A stretch of DNA of 64,000 nucleotides from Martinezella rhizogenes (GCA_013322215.1 JAAMEZ010000021.1:682001-746000), one strand, 5' to 3'. Counted from the stretch's first letter, positions 52,196-61,206 are shown. The notes: a model not told the origin generated them from the sequence alone. Translations and numbers: made by a program.

Positions 52196-52212
52196 TTAGG
52201 CAACTTACCTAA
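52196..52212. promoter_or_regulatory. Candidate ROK operator upstream of the kinase operon
   Basis: TTAGGCAACTTACCTAA, a 17-bp palindrome with 8-bp half sites and a single mismatched pair. It lies 17 bp before the kinase start and next to the -10 box, so a bound repressor would block transcription. ROK regulators bind TTAGG/CCTAA-like palindromes, and a ROK gene sits at the other end of this cluster. Confidence 0.65.
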
Positions 52213-52217
52213 TTATA
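52212..52217 (-). promoter_or_regulatory. -10 box of the kinase operon
   Basis: TATAAT on the minus strand, touching the TTAGG/CCTAA palindrome. No convincing -35 hexamer is found at 16-18 bp, so an activator or extended spacing may be involved. Confidence 0.5.
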
Positions 52218-52392
52218 AGGGGAGCGCAAGCCTTATTTCGTGATCTTCGGATTGGTGGATGATCTCGATGCTGAATTGCCTGTGCCAAACTCCGGGCCTA
52301 AGCGAGTGCCGCAGGGCAGCCGAGTTCAAACGGGCACAACTGGGTTGGCCCAGGCCTCATCGGCAGGACCGACGGGTGTGATTGGTGATGGG

Positions 52393-53382
52393 TCACATGG
52401 CGAGTGCGTATGGCGCCTGCTCGGCCCGAAGATACGCAAGCGTTCGTGCAATCCCCTCCTCCAGACCGACCAGAGGGGTCAGTCCGTAGGAGCGTTGCAG
52501 AGCCGTGTCGCCGCAGCGGTAGAAGACACCTTCCGGATGGCTCGATCGCCCGGTGACGGCCGGCTGCCAGCCGATCTGCCGACTGATCGTCTCGGCCAGC
52601 TCGATGAAGGAAGTGGCAGTGCCGGTCGATAGATTGAGGCTTGCTCCGTCAGGAAGCAGCTCCCTCGTCTGCCAGATGAATTCGATGCAGTCCGAGATAT
52701 GGATAAAATCCCGGCACTGATGACCCGAACCCCATACAAAGACTTCGGACGCACCCTTTTCCGCAAGCAAGCGACGACAGATCGCCGGAAAAGGATAGGC
52801 AAGATCCTGATCCTCGCCATAGCCGCTGAACGGTCTGTAGGCGATGGCCCGCCGGCCGTAGCGCTCGACATAGAGCTTCATCAGATATTCGCCGGTCAAT
52901 TTTGCCCAGCCATAGCTGAGATCGGGGACACCGACCGCGGCGTCAAAATTGATCATATCCTCTGACAGCAGCCGATGATTGGCGACGGTCTGTAACGACA
53001 CCGGATAGGCCGCACTGGAGCTGAAGAATATTACCGAACCGGGCTTGGCGCGTGATGCCCACTGCCACAGTTCCGCATCGACCGCCAGATCCTCGGCGAC
53101 GTCGAGCGCGCGCGTCTCGAGCGTCAAGCGGCCGCCGACGAGGGCGGCCAGATGGAAGACATAGTCGAAGTGCTCCGGAGGGTGCGCGAAGAATGTCCGG
53201 CAATCCTCTTCGCAAAAGGTGAAGCGGGAACGCCGAAGCCGCTGCCACAGTTCCGGATGCAGTGCACCCGTTCCCGCGACCAGTGAATCGACGCAGACGA
53301 CATCCAAACCCTCCGCAAGAAGCCGCCGGACAAGATGCCGGCCTACGAAACCGCAACCACCAGTTACCAATGCGCGTGCCAT
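52393..53382 (-). CDS. NAD-dependent sugar-nucleotide epimerase/dehydratase
   Basis: 329 residues, extended SDR. The Rossmann motif is TGGCGFVGRHL, the active site Ser in FFSSSAAYP and the YxxxK in YGWAK. FHLAALVGG and GSGHQCRDFIHISDC are also typical. It probably changes the sugar of a nucleotide sugar for polysaccharide synthesis. The start at 53382 has GGGGGAGACA before it and overlaps the end of the glycosyltransferase gene by 19 bp. Confidence 0.9.
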   Translation of the reverse strand: MARALVTGGCGFVGRHLVRRLLAEGLDVVCVDSLVAGTGALHPELWQRLRRSRFTFCEEDCRTFFAHPPEHFDYVFHLAALVGGRLTLETRALDVAEDLAVDAELWQWASRAKPGSVIFFSSSAAYPVSLQTVANHRLLSEDMINFDAAVGVPDLSYGWAKLTGEYLMKLYVERYGRRAIAYRPFSGYGEDQDLAYPFPAICRRLLAEKGASEVFVWGSGHQCRDFIHISDCIEFIWQTRELLPDGASLNLSTGTATSFIELAETISRQIGWQPAVTGRSSHPEGVFYRCGDTALQRSYGLTPLVGLEEGIARTLAYLRAEQAPYALAM

Positions 53383-54605
53383 TGTCTCCCCCAACCACTA
53401 TGCAGAAAACCACCCCGTCCCAAATAGATGTCCACCATGCGGCGCCCCCATTCCGCTCTGCTCGGCGCGATACGGCGGCCAAGCGCCAATGCCCCTTCGC
53501 TCAGCTGTCGCATCAAGTGGTCGTCATCCGTCGCCACCAGTTTCTCGGCCAGCGAATCCGCATCGCCGCTATCGAATACCAGACCGGCACCATTCTCCTC
53601 GACCTCCGTCGCAATCAGCGCATTGCTGCTGACGATGACCGGGATGCCGGACATCAATGCCTCGGCCGCGACCAGGCCATAAGGCTCGGGCATGCGCGAC
53701 GGCATGACGAAAACGCGCGCTTTGCCAGCGATCTGCGTCACCTCTTCGTCGCTTAGCCAGCCAGGCACATAGCAATGCGGCAACAGCCGCTGCATCTCGG
53801 CAAGCAATGGGCCGCGCCCGATCAGCGTTGCCGTCCTGCCCGTCTTATTGAGCGCGTCCGCCAAGGTATGAACCCCCTTTTCCCAGCACATGCGGCCGAG
53901 GAAAACAGTGCGGCGGTTGCGCCACGCCTCGACCGGCGCCGGCGTCAATGGCTGTGTCGGCGTGCGCAATGTCGTGAAATGCCGGAAGGGGCCGGTGCGC
54001 AGAAACGCCTCCATGCTTTCATGCGCCAGGACGATAGCCACGCGGCTCCAAAATCCCTCGCCGACCCCCTGCTGCGTCAGGGTGCGACGGAAGCGCCAAA
54101 GCTTATGGAGATAGCTGCGCTTGTCGCAATTGGTCGTCAGGCAGGCGAAAGACAACGGCTTGATGTCGCAAACCTCGCCGCTGCGGAAATTGATAAGGCC
54201 GCCATTCGGGCAGGTCAGGAAGAAATCATGCGCCGTGACGATGACTTTGACCGGATACTTGGCGAGCGCGTAGAAGATCGAGGGCGAGAGGATCTGCGAC
54301 CAGCCGTGCACATGGACAACGGTTTCCTCATCCGATTCCCGAAGCAGGCCCTCCATCGCCTCATAGGCCCGCCGATTGTAGTTCTTCGCAAGGATATCGA
54401 CGGTCGCCGGGCCTTCCCGAAGGGGCCGTTCGCCGAGCGCCACCGTCCGGATACCGGCAAAGCGTGGCTTGAGGCCTTCGCCATCATCGCCGACCAGTAT
54501 GGCGCATGTCAGCCCGGCATCTCTGCTTGCCTCAAGACATTGCAGCGCCACCTTGGTTGCGCCGCCGCGAACGGTCGAAACATCATTGACAAGTATGAGA
54601 CGCAT
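53364..54605 (-). CDS. Family 4 glycosyltransferase
   Basis: 413 residues with GT-B fold. N-terminal VSTVRGGATKVALQCL, a Cys-containing insertion (LTCPNGGLINF, CDIKPLSFACLTTNCDKRSY) seen in capsule and exopolysaccharide GT4 enzymes, and the C-terminal donor motif EPYGLVAAEALMSGIPVIVS. It adds a sugar to a lipid-linked glycan in the cytoplasm. It forms a two-gene unit with the epimerase; no other polysaccharide genes are nearby. Confidence 0.9.
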   Translation of the reverse strand: MRLILVNDVSTVRGGATKVALQCLEASRDAGLTCAILVGDDGEGLKPRFAGIRTVALGERPLREGPATVDILAKNYNRRAYEAMEGLLRESDEETVVHVHGWSQILSPSIFYALAKYPVKVIVTAHDFFLTCPNGGLINFRSGEVCDIKPLSFACLTTNCDKRSYLHKLWRFRRTLTQQGVGEGFWSRVAIVLAHESMEAFLRTGPFRHFTTLRTPTQPLTPAPVEAWRNRRTVFLGRMCWEKGVHTLADALNKTGRTATLIGRGPLLAEMQRLLPHCYVPGWLSDEEVTQIAGKARVFVMPSRMPEPYGLVAAEALMSGIPVIVSSNALIATEVEENGAGLVFDSGDADSLAEKLVATDDDHLMRQLSEGALALGRRIAPSRAEWGRRMVDIYLGRGGFLHSGWGRQWHAHW

Positions 54606-54920
54606 GAGATCAGCAACTCGCCTGTGGCATTAACCAGGCGCAGCGAAAGAAACCGTCCTCTTACGTTTTGCGCCCGATACATAAAGCGCCCTAACGCACC
54701 AGCTTTTCAATTCATCCATTCGCACGAGAGCATCCCGCTTTCAGGTTGAATCCACAGGGTTCCATCGATGCAGGAGACGGAAATGCCGGTAGTACATGCT
54801 TACCGATCTATGCGCCTTCGCTTCGCTATTTGCTTGATTGCGGAGCGACGTCCGACAGACGGGATATGATCGCCATGTCAGGCGATCAGCCCTTGCAGCC
54901 AAATGTGAAGCCCGCCGCTC
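54606..54920. other. Intergenic region between GT4 and GH172 genes
   Basis: 315 bp with no supported gene. It holds the promoter of the glycosyltransferase unit and a hairpin after the GH172 gene (54867-54888). Composition is mixed, and short frames lack ribosome sites. Confidence 0.5.
54867..54888 (-). terminator. Hairpin after the GH172 gene
   Basis: Arms TGATCGCC and GGCGATCA form a perfect 8-bp stem with a 6-nt loop, 32 bp past the stop of the GH172 gene. No T-run follows on the minus strand, so it may only protect the mRNA end. Confidence 0.5.
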
Positions 54921-56117
54921 TCATCCCTTCGCCTTCTTGATCGCAATCTCCATTTCCTTGAATGGCCGGCGGAAGGTCGGCACGCGCTCCGTGACCTCGG
55001 GGAATGTGCCGAACGGCCTATGTGGCTCGGCCTGATACCAGAAGGCGACCGAGGAAATATCGTCGGAGCGGCGGTTGGCATGACCATGCTCGATCGTCAC
55101 GCGGATGCTCTTCTGGAAAATCGCCGGATCCTCGATATGCCAGCGATAGAGCGTCACGGGTTCGGTCCAGTTCGGACCACCGCCGGCGATGATGCCGTGA
55201 TAGGGCGCGCTATATTCCTGTGTCGGGCACCACGCCGTATTGAAATAGTCCTCCGTGCCGGTGCCGTGCAGCGTCGGCGGCCAGGCATCGTTGGCGCCGA
55301 GCGCGGATTCCGGCCGAGGCTCGATCAGCGCTGCCTTCGGCCCGATGCGCGGATCGGGCTTGCGCACGGTATCAGGCACGGAAAGCCCCTGCTCACCGTC
55401 GATGAAGATCATGTCATCGCCTTCGCCGTACCAGTCCCACACGTCGGAGCGACGGCGCGAATAGACGCTGTAGAGAACGCCGACATAATGACCGCGGCCC
55501 TCTGCCTCCAGGATCGTATAATTCTCTTTACCGTCGACATTCTCGCCGCCGAAGAGATATTCCTCGTTGGTGAGGCCTGCGTCGCTCATGCCCTGCGGCT
55601 GCGACTGGCGATACTGCGCGTGGAAGCGTCCCATGCCCTCTTCGAGCTCATCATGCAATTCGAGATCGACATAGTAGTAGAACAGCAGGTCGTGTTCGGC
55701 CTCGTTCGTCACCGTCAGCGTCATGTGCGAGCCGAACGGCATCGGGAAATAGCAGTTGAATGCCTTGCCGTCCTCCGGGCTCGCCTGCATCGGCAGACTG
55801 GCGTAGTTTGCCGTGCGGCCATGGCCCATGCCGAAGAAATCGCCGATCGGCGCCTCGATGCTCGGCTCCGTCTCGCCATCCCAATAGGCGCGCAGCACGA
55901 TCTTGCGCAGGAAATTCTCGCTCTCACAGGCAAGCGTCGCCCAGATATGGGTGATGATACCGGCACCCGAATGCTCCGCGATGATCTCGGTCTTTCCCGG
56001 CTCGATATGAAAGCGATCGTCGTTGCCGCCGGTGCGGTCATAGCTCGAAAAGCGGCGCGTCTTTGCTTCGCGCAGTTTTGCAAGCCCGCGCAGGGGTGAA
56101 AGGCCGAGATTGCTCAT
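54921..56117 (-). CDS. GH172 (DUF2961) family glycoside hydrolase
   Basis: 398 residues, a single DUF2961 domain (jelly-roll type) without signal peptide. RFSSYDRTGGNDDRF, GAGIITHIWATL, GDFFGMGHG and HGTGTEDYFNTAWCP are conserved family patterns. Characterised GH172 members act on difructose dianhydride I/inulobiose or on alpha-arabino- and fructofuranosides, and work as multimers. Cytoplasmic location and the upstream sugar importer point to intracellular cleavage of an imported oligosaccharide. Last gene of the operon. Confidence 0.88.
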   Translation of the reverse strand: MSNLGLSPLRGLAKLREAKTRRFSSYDRTGGNDDRFHIEPGKTEIIAEHSGAGIITHIWATLACESENFLRKIVLRAYWDGETEPSIEAPIGDFFGMGHGRTANYASLPMQASPEDGKAFNCYFPMPFGSHMTLTVTNEAEHDLLFYYYVDLELHDELEEGMGRFHAQYRQSQPQGMSDAGLTNEEYLFGGENVDGKENYTILEAEGRGHYVGVLYSVYSRRRSDVWDWYGEGDDMIFIDGEQGLSVPDTVRKPDPRIGPKAALIEPRPESALGANDAWPPTLHGTGTEDYFNTAWCPTQEYSAPYHGIIAGGGPNWTEPVTLYRWHIEDPAIFQKSIRVTIEHGHANRRSDDISSVAFWYQAEPHRPFGTFPEVTERVPTFRRPFKEMEIAIKKAKG

Positions 56118-56145
56118 GAAGGTCTCCTGTCTTGAATGAAGACGG

Positions 56146-56994
56146 CTATTTCAGGCCGCTGGTCTTCAGCGAATCCATGATCTGCCGCTGGAAAATCACG
56201 AAGAGAATGAGGGTGGGGATGGCGACGATGGTGGAGGCCGCCATCATGTAGTTCCAGGATGCCGAATACTGGCTTTTGAAATTGGCGATGCCGACCTGCA
56301 CCATCCAGAGGTTCGGATTGGAAGTGATGGTGAGCGGCCAGAGAAAGGAATTCCAATTGGCAAGGAAAAACAGGATGGCGAGCGCCGACATGATCGGCCG
56401 GCTCAAGGGCAGGATGATGCTCCAATAGATACGCCAGTATCCTGCACCGTCGATCACCGCAGCCTCCTCGATCTCGCGCGGCAGCGAAAGATAGTATTGC
56501 CGCAGCAGGAAAATGCCGAAGGCATTGAAGATTGCCGGCACGATCAGGCCCGCGTAGGAATTGATCATGCCCATTGCCTTGACGATGATGAAAAGCGGCA
56601 CGATCACGACCGGCAGCGAAACGAGAAAGGTCGAGAAGATCGCAAGGAAGATGATCTCGCGCCCGGGAAAGCGCAGGCGCGCCAGCGCATAACCCGCCAT
56701 GGTATGGAAGAACAGCGCGACGATCGTCACCGTCGCCGAGACGAAGAAGCTGTTGAGCATGTAGCGGATGAAGGGAACGCCGGTCAGCACATAGATGAAA
56801 TTATCAAGCGTCGGCGCTTCCGGTATCAGCGACGACGAGAAGGATTCGGCTGCCGGCTTGAAGGCGATCGATACCATCCAGAGCAGCGGAAACAGCGTCA
56901 TCAGTGCCAATATGGCTGATATCAGCATCCACAGGCAGCGCACCAGCGTGACCTGCGATCGCGCGAAATAGGCATTGGAAGCGTCATTCAGCAT
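56146..56994 (-). CDS. Carbohydrate ABC permease, MalG/LacG type
   Basis: 282 residues with six TM segments and the EAA loop EIEEAAVIDGAGYWRIYWSIILP. ILFVIFQRQIMDSLKTSGLK is the typical C-terminus of CUT1 permeases. The ATG at 56994 overlaps the other permease gene by 11 bp. Confidence 0.92.
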   Translation of the reverse strand: MLNDASNAYFARSQVTLVRCLWMLISAILALMTLFPLLWMVSIAFKPAAESFSSSLIPEAPTLDNFIYVLTGVPFIRYMLNSFFVSATVTIVALFFHTMAGYALARLRFPGREIIFLAIFSTFLVSLPVVIVPLFIIVKAMGMINSYAGLIVPAIFNAFGIFLLRQYYLSLPREIEEAAVIDGAGYWRIYWSIILPLSRPIMSALAILFFLANWNSFLWPLTITSNPNLWMVQVGIANFKSQYSASWNYMMAASTIVAIPTLILFVIFQRQIMDSLKTSGLK

Positions 56995-57928
56995 GATCGA
57001 AACGCCCTCCGCGCGTGACGGCAAAGAAGATCGCGGTGACAGCCATGAGAGCGATGACGAGGATGGACGACATCGCAGCGGCATAGCCGAAGGCACCGAA
57101 GGAGAAGGCCTGCTGGTAGATGTAGACGATCAGCACCGCCGTCGAATTGGCAGGCCCGCCCTTGGTCATGACATAGATGATGTCGAAGGCCTGGGCGCCG
57201 GCAACGGCAGCAACCATCGAGACCATGAAAACGAAGAAGCTGGTGGGTTTCAACAGCGGCAGCGTGATGTATCGGAAGCGTTTGACCGGTCCCGCACCGT
57301 CGATCATCGCCGCCTCGTAATATTCCTTGGGTATGTCCTGCAGTCCGCCGAGGAAGATCAGCATATAGAAGCCCATCAGGAACCAGACGCTGACGAGCAC
57401 GACCGTGATCAATGCGAAGTTCGGATTGCCGAGGAAGGAAATCGGGTTGAGGCCGAGGCTTGTCATGGTCTGGCCGACGACGCCGATCTTGTCGATCACC
57501 ATGAATTGCCAGACAAGGGCGACGACGACGAGGCTCACCATGTTCGGAGCAAAGAACATAGAGCGGATGACCGCATTGAAGCGATTGGTCTGCTGCACGA
57601 GAAGCGCCAGCCCCAGGCCCGTGACATAGAGCGACGGCACGAGCATGACGGCATAAAGGGCCGTCACCCTGGCTCCTTTCCAGAACAGGGGATCATGCCA
57701 CATGCGGATATAGTTCTTGGCGCCGACGAAATTGTAACCGCCGAAGCCGTTGACTTCGTAGACGCTCAGCACAAGCGACAGAAGCATCGGCACGCCGAGA
57801 AACAGAAAGAGGCCGAGCGCATCGGGCAGCACGAAGAGGTAGCCCGCGATCCATTCGCGATGGCGGGCAGAAAGGCCTCCGCGCCTGCCGTTTGCATGGC
57901 TTGTCGTCGCATCTGCAATTGTCGTCAT
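56984..57928 (-). CDS. Carbohydrate ABC permease, MalF/LacF type
   Basis: 314 residues with six TM segments and EAA loop YYEAAMIDGAGPVKRFRYITLP. Partner of the MalG-type subunit. No ATPase gene is found in this operon, so the pair must use a shared MsmK/UgpC-like ATPase encoded elsewhere, as is common for CUT1 systems. Confidence 0.92.
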   Translation of the reverse strand: MTTIADATTSHANGRRGGLSARHREWIAGYLFVLPDALGLFLFLGVPMLLSLVLSVYEVNGFGGYNFVGAKNYIRMWHDPLFWKGARVTALYAVMLVPSLYVTGLGLALLVQQTNRFNAVIRSMFFAPNMVSLVVVALVWQFMVIDKIGVVGQTMTSLGLNPISFLGNPNFALITVVLVSVWFLMGFYMLIFLGGLQDIPKEYYEAAMIDGAGPVKRFRYITLPLLKPTSFFVFMVSMVAAVAGAQAFDIIYVMTKGGPANSTAVLIVYIYQQAFSFGAFGYAAAMSSILVIALMAVTAIFFAVTRGGRFDHAE

Positions 57929-57950
57929 GATCTCGTCCCGAAAAGAGAGA

Positions 57951-57981
57951 CGGCCGCTTAAGCTGATAGCCGCAGCGGCCG
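57951..57981 (-). terminator. Hairpin between binding-protein and permease genes
   Basis: Arms CGGCCGCT and AGCGGCCG give a perfect 8-bp stem with a 15-nt loop, 10 bp past the stop of the sugar-binding protein gene. No T-run; probably a mRNA-stabilising or partial termination element. Confidence 0.6.
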
Positions 57982-57991
57982 GCGATTCTTC

Positions 57992-59344
57992 TTAGAGGAT
58001 CGGCGCGCCGCTATAGGAGCCGAGGAACGCGTCGAGCTGCTGCGAGGCGGAGGTCGCCGTCGCCTGGGGATCGGCGCCGCCGAGCTGCGTCTGCTGGATC
58101 GCATCGGAGATGATCTTGTAGACCTCCGGCGGCACGCGCGGTTCGGCACGAGCGCCCGGATAGACATCGGAGGCGAATTTGCCGATCATGCCGGTCTTGA
58201 AGGCATCGCCGCCGGCCGCGAGCGCGCTTTCGCGCGGAGGCATGTCGGACTTGCCCTTGGTGCACCAGTCGGCAACGCGCTGGACGGAGTCCTTTTCCTT
58301 GGAAGCCAGCGCCCAGGCGCAGAATTGCGCCGCTGCGTCCGGGTTCTTGCTCTTGGCATTGGCGACGAAGGCCCAGCCACCGCCGACGGTCACATATTTG
58401 CCGTTTGGCGGTGTCGGCAGGCGGAAGACGCCATATTTGAAATCCTTGGCATTGCTCTGCAATTGCGAGATGCCCCAGATGCCGACATTCTGGATGGCGC
58501 AATAGCCCGATGCGAGATTGGCAACCGTGTCGTTCGCACCGCTGCCCATGACCTGACGCGGGGCAGCGCCCGAATTGACGGCATCCTGCCAGAATTTCAA
58601 TGCCTGCACGGTGGCGGGGGAATCGAAGGCACTCTTGCCGTCCTTACCCTGAAATTCACCGCCACCTTGCCAGAGGAAGGGATACCAGGTGAAATTCTGA
58701 TAATAGCCCGGCTGGGTCTCGAACAGCACGCCGAAGCGCTTCGGCGTCGTCAGCTTCTTGGCAAGTTCGAGCAGGTCGTCCCAGGTTTTCGGAACATCGT
58801 TCTCGTTCAGCTTCGCCTCTTCGAAAGCCTTGACCGAATAATACATGGCCATCGGCTCGACTTCCATCGGAATGCCGTAGATCTTGCCGTCGACCATGCG
58901 GTTGGCAATCACGCTCTCCGGAAAATCCTCCTTGGCATCGATGTGGGGCGTCAGATCCTGCAGGACGCCGCCATTGTAATAACGCAGGAAATCACCCGGC
59001 GAGATGAGGAAGATGTCTGGCCCCTCGCCGGAGGCAAATGCGGTCGCGAGCTTCGGCCCGTTGATATACTCCGCGTTCGGCACATATTCGAGCTCGACCT
59101 TCTGCGGATGGCTGTCGTTCCAGGCCGCAACCGCCTTCTCGAACCAGTCGATCTGGCTCTGGACCGGGCCGCCCGGTGCGTAGAACTGCCAGAACTTCAA
59201 GGGTGCGCTCTGTGCGCGGACGGCCATGCGCGACACATAGGGAAACCCGCTCAGCCCGGCAGCCGCGCCGGCCGCGAGGATTGCACCGCCCTTGAGCACG
59301 CCGCGACGGGTTGCGGCGGTGATGAACTTATCCTTACCAGTCAT
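57992..59344 (-). CDS. Sugar ABC transporter substrate-binding protein with Tat signal
   Basis: 450 residues, family 1 solute-binding protein. The N-terminus has TRRGVLKGGAILAAGAAAG, a twin-arginine signal, with probable cleavage after VRAQSA. APLKFWQFYAPGGPVQSQIDWFEKA in its order and AFASGEGPDIFLISPGDFLRY are typical of CUT1 receptors. The ligand is probably a di- or oligosaccharide that the GH172 enzyme splits. GGAGGAAGTC precedes the ATG at 59344. Confidence 0.9.
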   Translation of the reverse strand: MTGKDKFITAATRRGVLKGGAILAAGAAAGLSGFPYVSRMAVRAQSAPLKFWQFYAPGGPVQSQIDWFEKAVAAWNDSHPQKVELEYVPNAEYINGPKLATAFASGEGPDIFLISPGDFLRYYNGGVLQDLTPHIDAKEDFPESVIANRMVDGKIYGIPMEVEPMAMYYSVKAFEEAKLNENDVPKTWDDLLELAKKLTTPKRFGVLFETQPGYYQNFTWYPFLWQGGGEFQGKDGKSAFDSPATVQALKFWQDAVNSGAAPRQVMGSGANDTVANLASGYCAIQNVGIWGISQLQSNAKDFKYGVFRLPTPPNGKYVTVGGGWAFVANAKSKNPDAAAQFCAWALASKEKDSVQRVADWCTKGKSDMPPRESALAAGGDAFKTGMIGKFASDVYPGARAEPRVPPEVYKIISDAIQQTQLGGADPQATATSASQQLDAFLGSYSGAPIL

Positions 59345-59405
59345 GACTTCCTCCCATTTTTCATCTTGCCGCCACCACACTCCTCCCGGGTGACGGTACC
59401 TCACT

Positions 59406-60410
59406 TCATGCGGTATCGAAGGCGTGCAGATTGCAGGGGATCACGTCCGAACGTGCTGGCCCCGCATAAGCTCCCGAAAGCCTCTCCAAAAGCATCTCGG
59501 TCGCGCGATGGGCAAGCAGCGACGGCGTGTTGCCGACCCTCGTAATCCGCGGCCTGACATATTCGAGCTGCGGCTGATCACCGAAGACGGCAATGCCGAT
59601 ATCCTTCGGAACATTGATGCCGCGGTCGAAGAAGGCGGCAAGCGCACCCGCCGCCATCAGATAGTTTCCGAAGAAAATTACCGAGGGCAGGTTGTCACCA
59701 TAGTTCGCCAGGAGCCAATCGACCGCCTCTTCCCCCGACGGGCCAAGATAACTTCCTTCCCGCCGCAATTCGGCAATCGGCTCGACGCCTTGGTCGCGCA
59801 GGCCCTGTTCGAATCCGGAAGCGCGCGCCATGGCTTCGGCGAAGAAGGAAGGCCCTGTCACATGTGCGATCCGGCGATGGCCCTTCTTGGCCAGATAGGC
59901 TCCCATCTGACGGCCGCCGCCGAAGTCGTCGATCTTGACGCTATCGACCGCCTTGTTGGGCAAATCGCCGATGAATACTGTGGGAAGGTCGATTTCGAGC
60001 AACGCATCGTGCATGCCGTGCAGCGCGAAATCGCCGACGATGAGGCCGTCGATGCGCCGGCTGCGGATCTGGCGGAGATAGTGCTTGCCGTGTTCCTGGG
60101 AATGCCCGCCGGGAACATCGGTATTGAAGATCAGGAGATCGACCCCGATCGCCTCGAGATCGGACTGCGCCGCCTGCACCATTTCCGGGTAGAAGGGGTT
60201 GCGGATATCCGGGATCAGCATGGCAACGAGATTGGTGCGGCCGGTCCTGAGGCTTTGAGCGAGCGGGTTCGGCACATAGCCAAGCTCCGCGATCGCCTCC
60301 TGGACGCGCTTGCGCAAGTCCGCCGACACACGGTCGGCGTGATTCAGCACATGCGACACAGTGGTCGGCGACACTCCGGCACGCTTGGCAACTTTGGCGA
60401 TTGTGGTCAT
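59406..60410 (-). CDS. LacI family transcriptional regulator
   Basis: 334 residues. The helix-turn-helix and hinge read IAKVAKRAGVSPTTVSHVLNHADRVS, followed by the sugar-binding domain (NLVAMLIPDIRNPFYPEM, RIDGLIVGDFALHG, GIAVFGDQPQLEYVRPRITRV). It is 61 bp upstream of the sugar-binding protein gene on the same strand and is preceded by twin operator-like palindromes at 60429-60468, so it likely represses itself and the operon. Confidence 0.93.
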   Translation of the reverse strand: MTTIAKVAKRAGVSPTTVSHVLNHADRVSADLRKRVQEAIAELGYVPNPLAQSLRTGRTNLVAMLIPDIRNPFYPEMVQAAQSDLEAIGVDLLIFNTDVPGGHSQEHGKHYLRQIRSRRIDGLIVGDFALHGMHDALLEIDLPTVFIGDLPNKAVDSVKIDDFGGGRQMGAYLAKKGHRRIAHVTGPSFFAEAMARASGFEQGLRDQGVEPIAELRREGSYLGPSGEEAVDWLLANYGDNLPSVIFFGNYLMAAGALAAFFDRGINVPKDIGIAVFGDQPQLEYVRPRITRVGNTPSLLAHRATEMLLERLSGAYAGPARSDVIPCNLHAFDTA

Positions 60411-60428
60411 CTGGGCACGCTACGGTAT

Positions 60429-60468
60429 TGTAAATCGATTTGCAAATGCTTTTGCAAATCGATTTACA
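60429..60468. promoter_or_regulatory. 40-bp perfect inverted repeat with twin LacI-type operators
   Basis: Arms TGTAAATCGATTTGCAAA and TTTGCAAATCGATTTACA are exact complements around a 4-bp TGCT centre. Each arm contains the palindrome AAATCGATTT with a central CG, the usual LacI-family operator form; centres are 24 bp apart. It lies 19 bp before the lacI start and also upstream of the rightward gene at 60616. Confidence 0.8.
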
Positions 60469-60615
60469 TATCAATTTCGTCAGCTGCGCCGCACATAATT
60501 TGTTCAAACACTACTACCCACCCTTGCCGGATTGGCCGGCTGAGCCAAATAGGGATTGTCGCCGCGCTTCCCTGAGTTGCAGGCGGCCAATGCCACCACT
60601 CGATCGCATCAGGCA

Positions 60616-61206
60616 ATGACCCCATCGGCTGTCAGCAAAGCGAACAAGGCGCTCTATACACGGATCATCGCCGGGATCGGCGGGCTTCTGGCAGGCGCGC
60701 TGTCGCTTGGATTTTCGATCTACGAAACCCGCACAGGAACGGAGGTGGCGCAGGTGGCACCCGGCAAACCCGTCAATGCGGGCCAGTGGCTGGTTACTCT
60801 CAATTCCGGCGGCATCGCCACCGAGACACCGGATGGCCGACGCCTTGCCGATGGCAAAAAAGCGCTGACACTCGATTTGACGCTTGAGAACATGACGGCG
60901 GAAAGCTCGAACCTGTATCGCGATACGCTGAAGCTCGAAAATGTCGCAAACCCGCCGCTCCCACAATTCTATCTTGTCCGTGACAATGATTTGCTTTGGG
61001 ATCTGCAGCCGATGATGCCGGAAAAGGTCAAGGTCGTCTGGCAGCTGCCCGCGACACAAACGCTCCCCAAAGTCCTGAACGTCGCGATCGTCGGAACCAC
61101 TTATAAGCCGAAGGACAATCTCTACGCCGCGCCGGGCTGGTTCAATCCGAATGACGTGGCGCGCGTCGGCTTGCCTCTTTCAGCAGCGCAAGGAGCAAAT
61201 CCTTGA
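60616..61206 (+). CDS. Membrane-anchored hypothetical protein, first of three
   Basis: 196 residues. One N-terminal TM helix (about 13-36, IIAGIGGLLAGALSLGFSIYE) anchors a periplasmic beta-rich domain (GQWLVTLNSGGIATETPDG, KKALTLDLTLENMTAESSNLY, TYKPKDNLYAAPGWFNP). The pattern of a domain describing 'ALTLDLTLENMT' strands resembles DUF4352-like immunoglobulin-type sandwiches, but I cannot name the family. The stop overlaps the TTG start of the next gene by 4 bp. ATG at 60616 is preferred over one 60 bp earlier. Confidence 0.7.
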   Translation: MTPSAVSKANKALYTRIIAGIGGLLAGALSLGFSIYETRTGTEVAQVAPGKPVNAGQWLVTLNSGGIATETPDGRRLADGKKALTLDLTLENMTAESSNLYRDTLKLENVANPPLPQFYLVRDNDLLWDLQPMMPEKVKVVWQLPATQTLPKVLNVAIVGTTYKPKDNLYAAPGWFNPNDVARVGLPLSAAQGANP

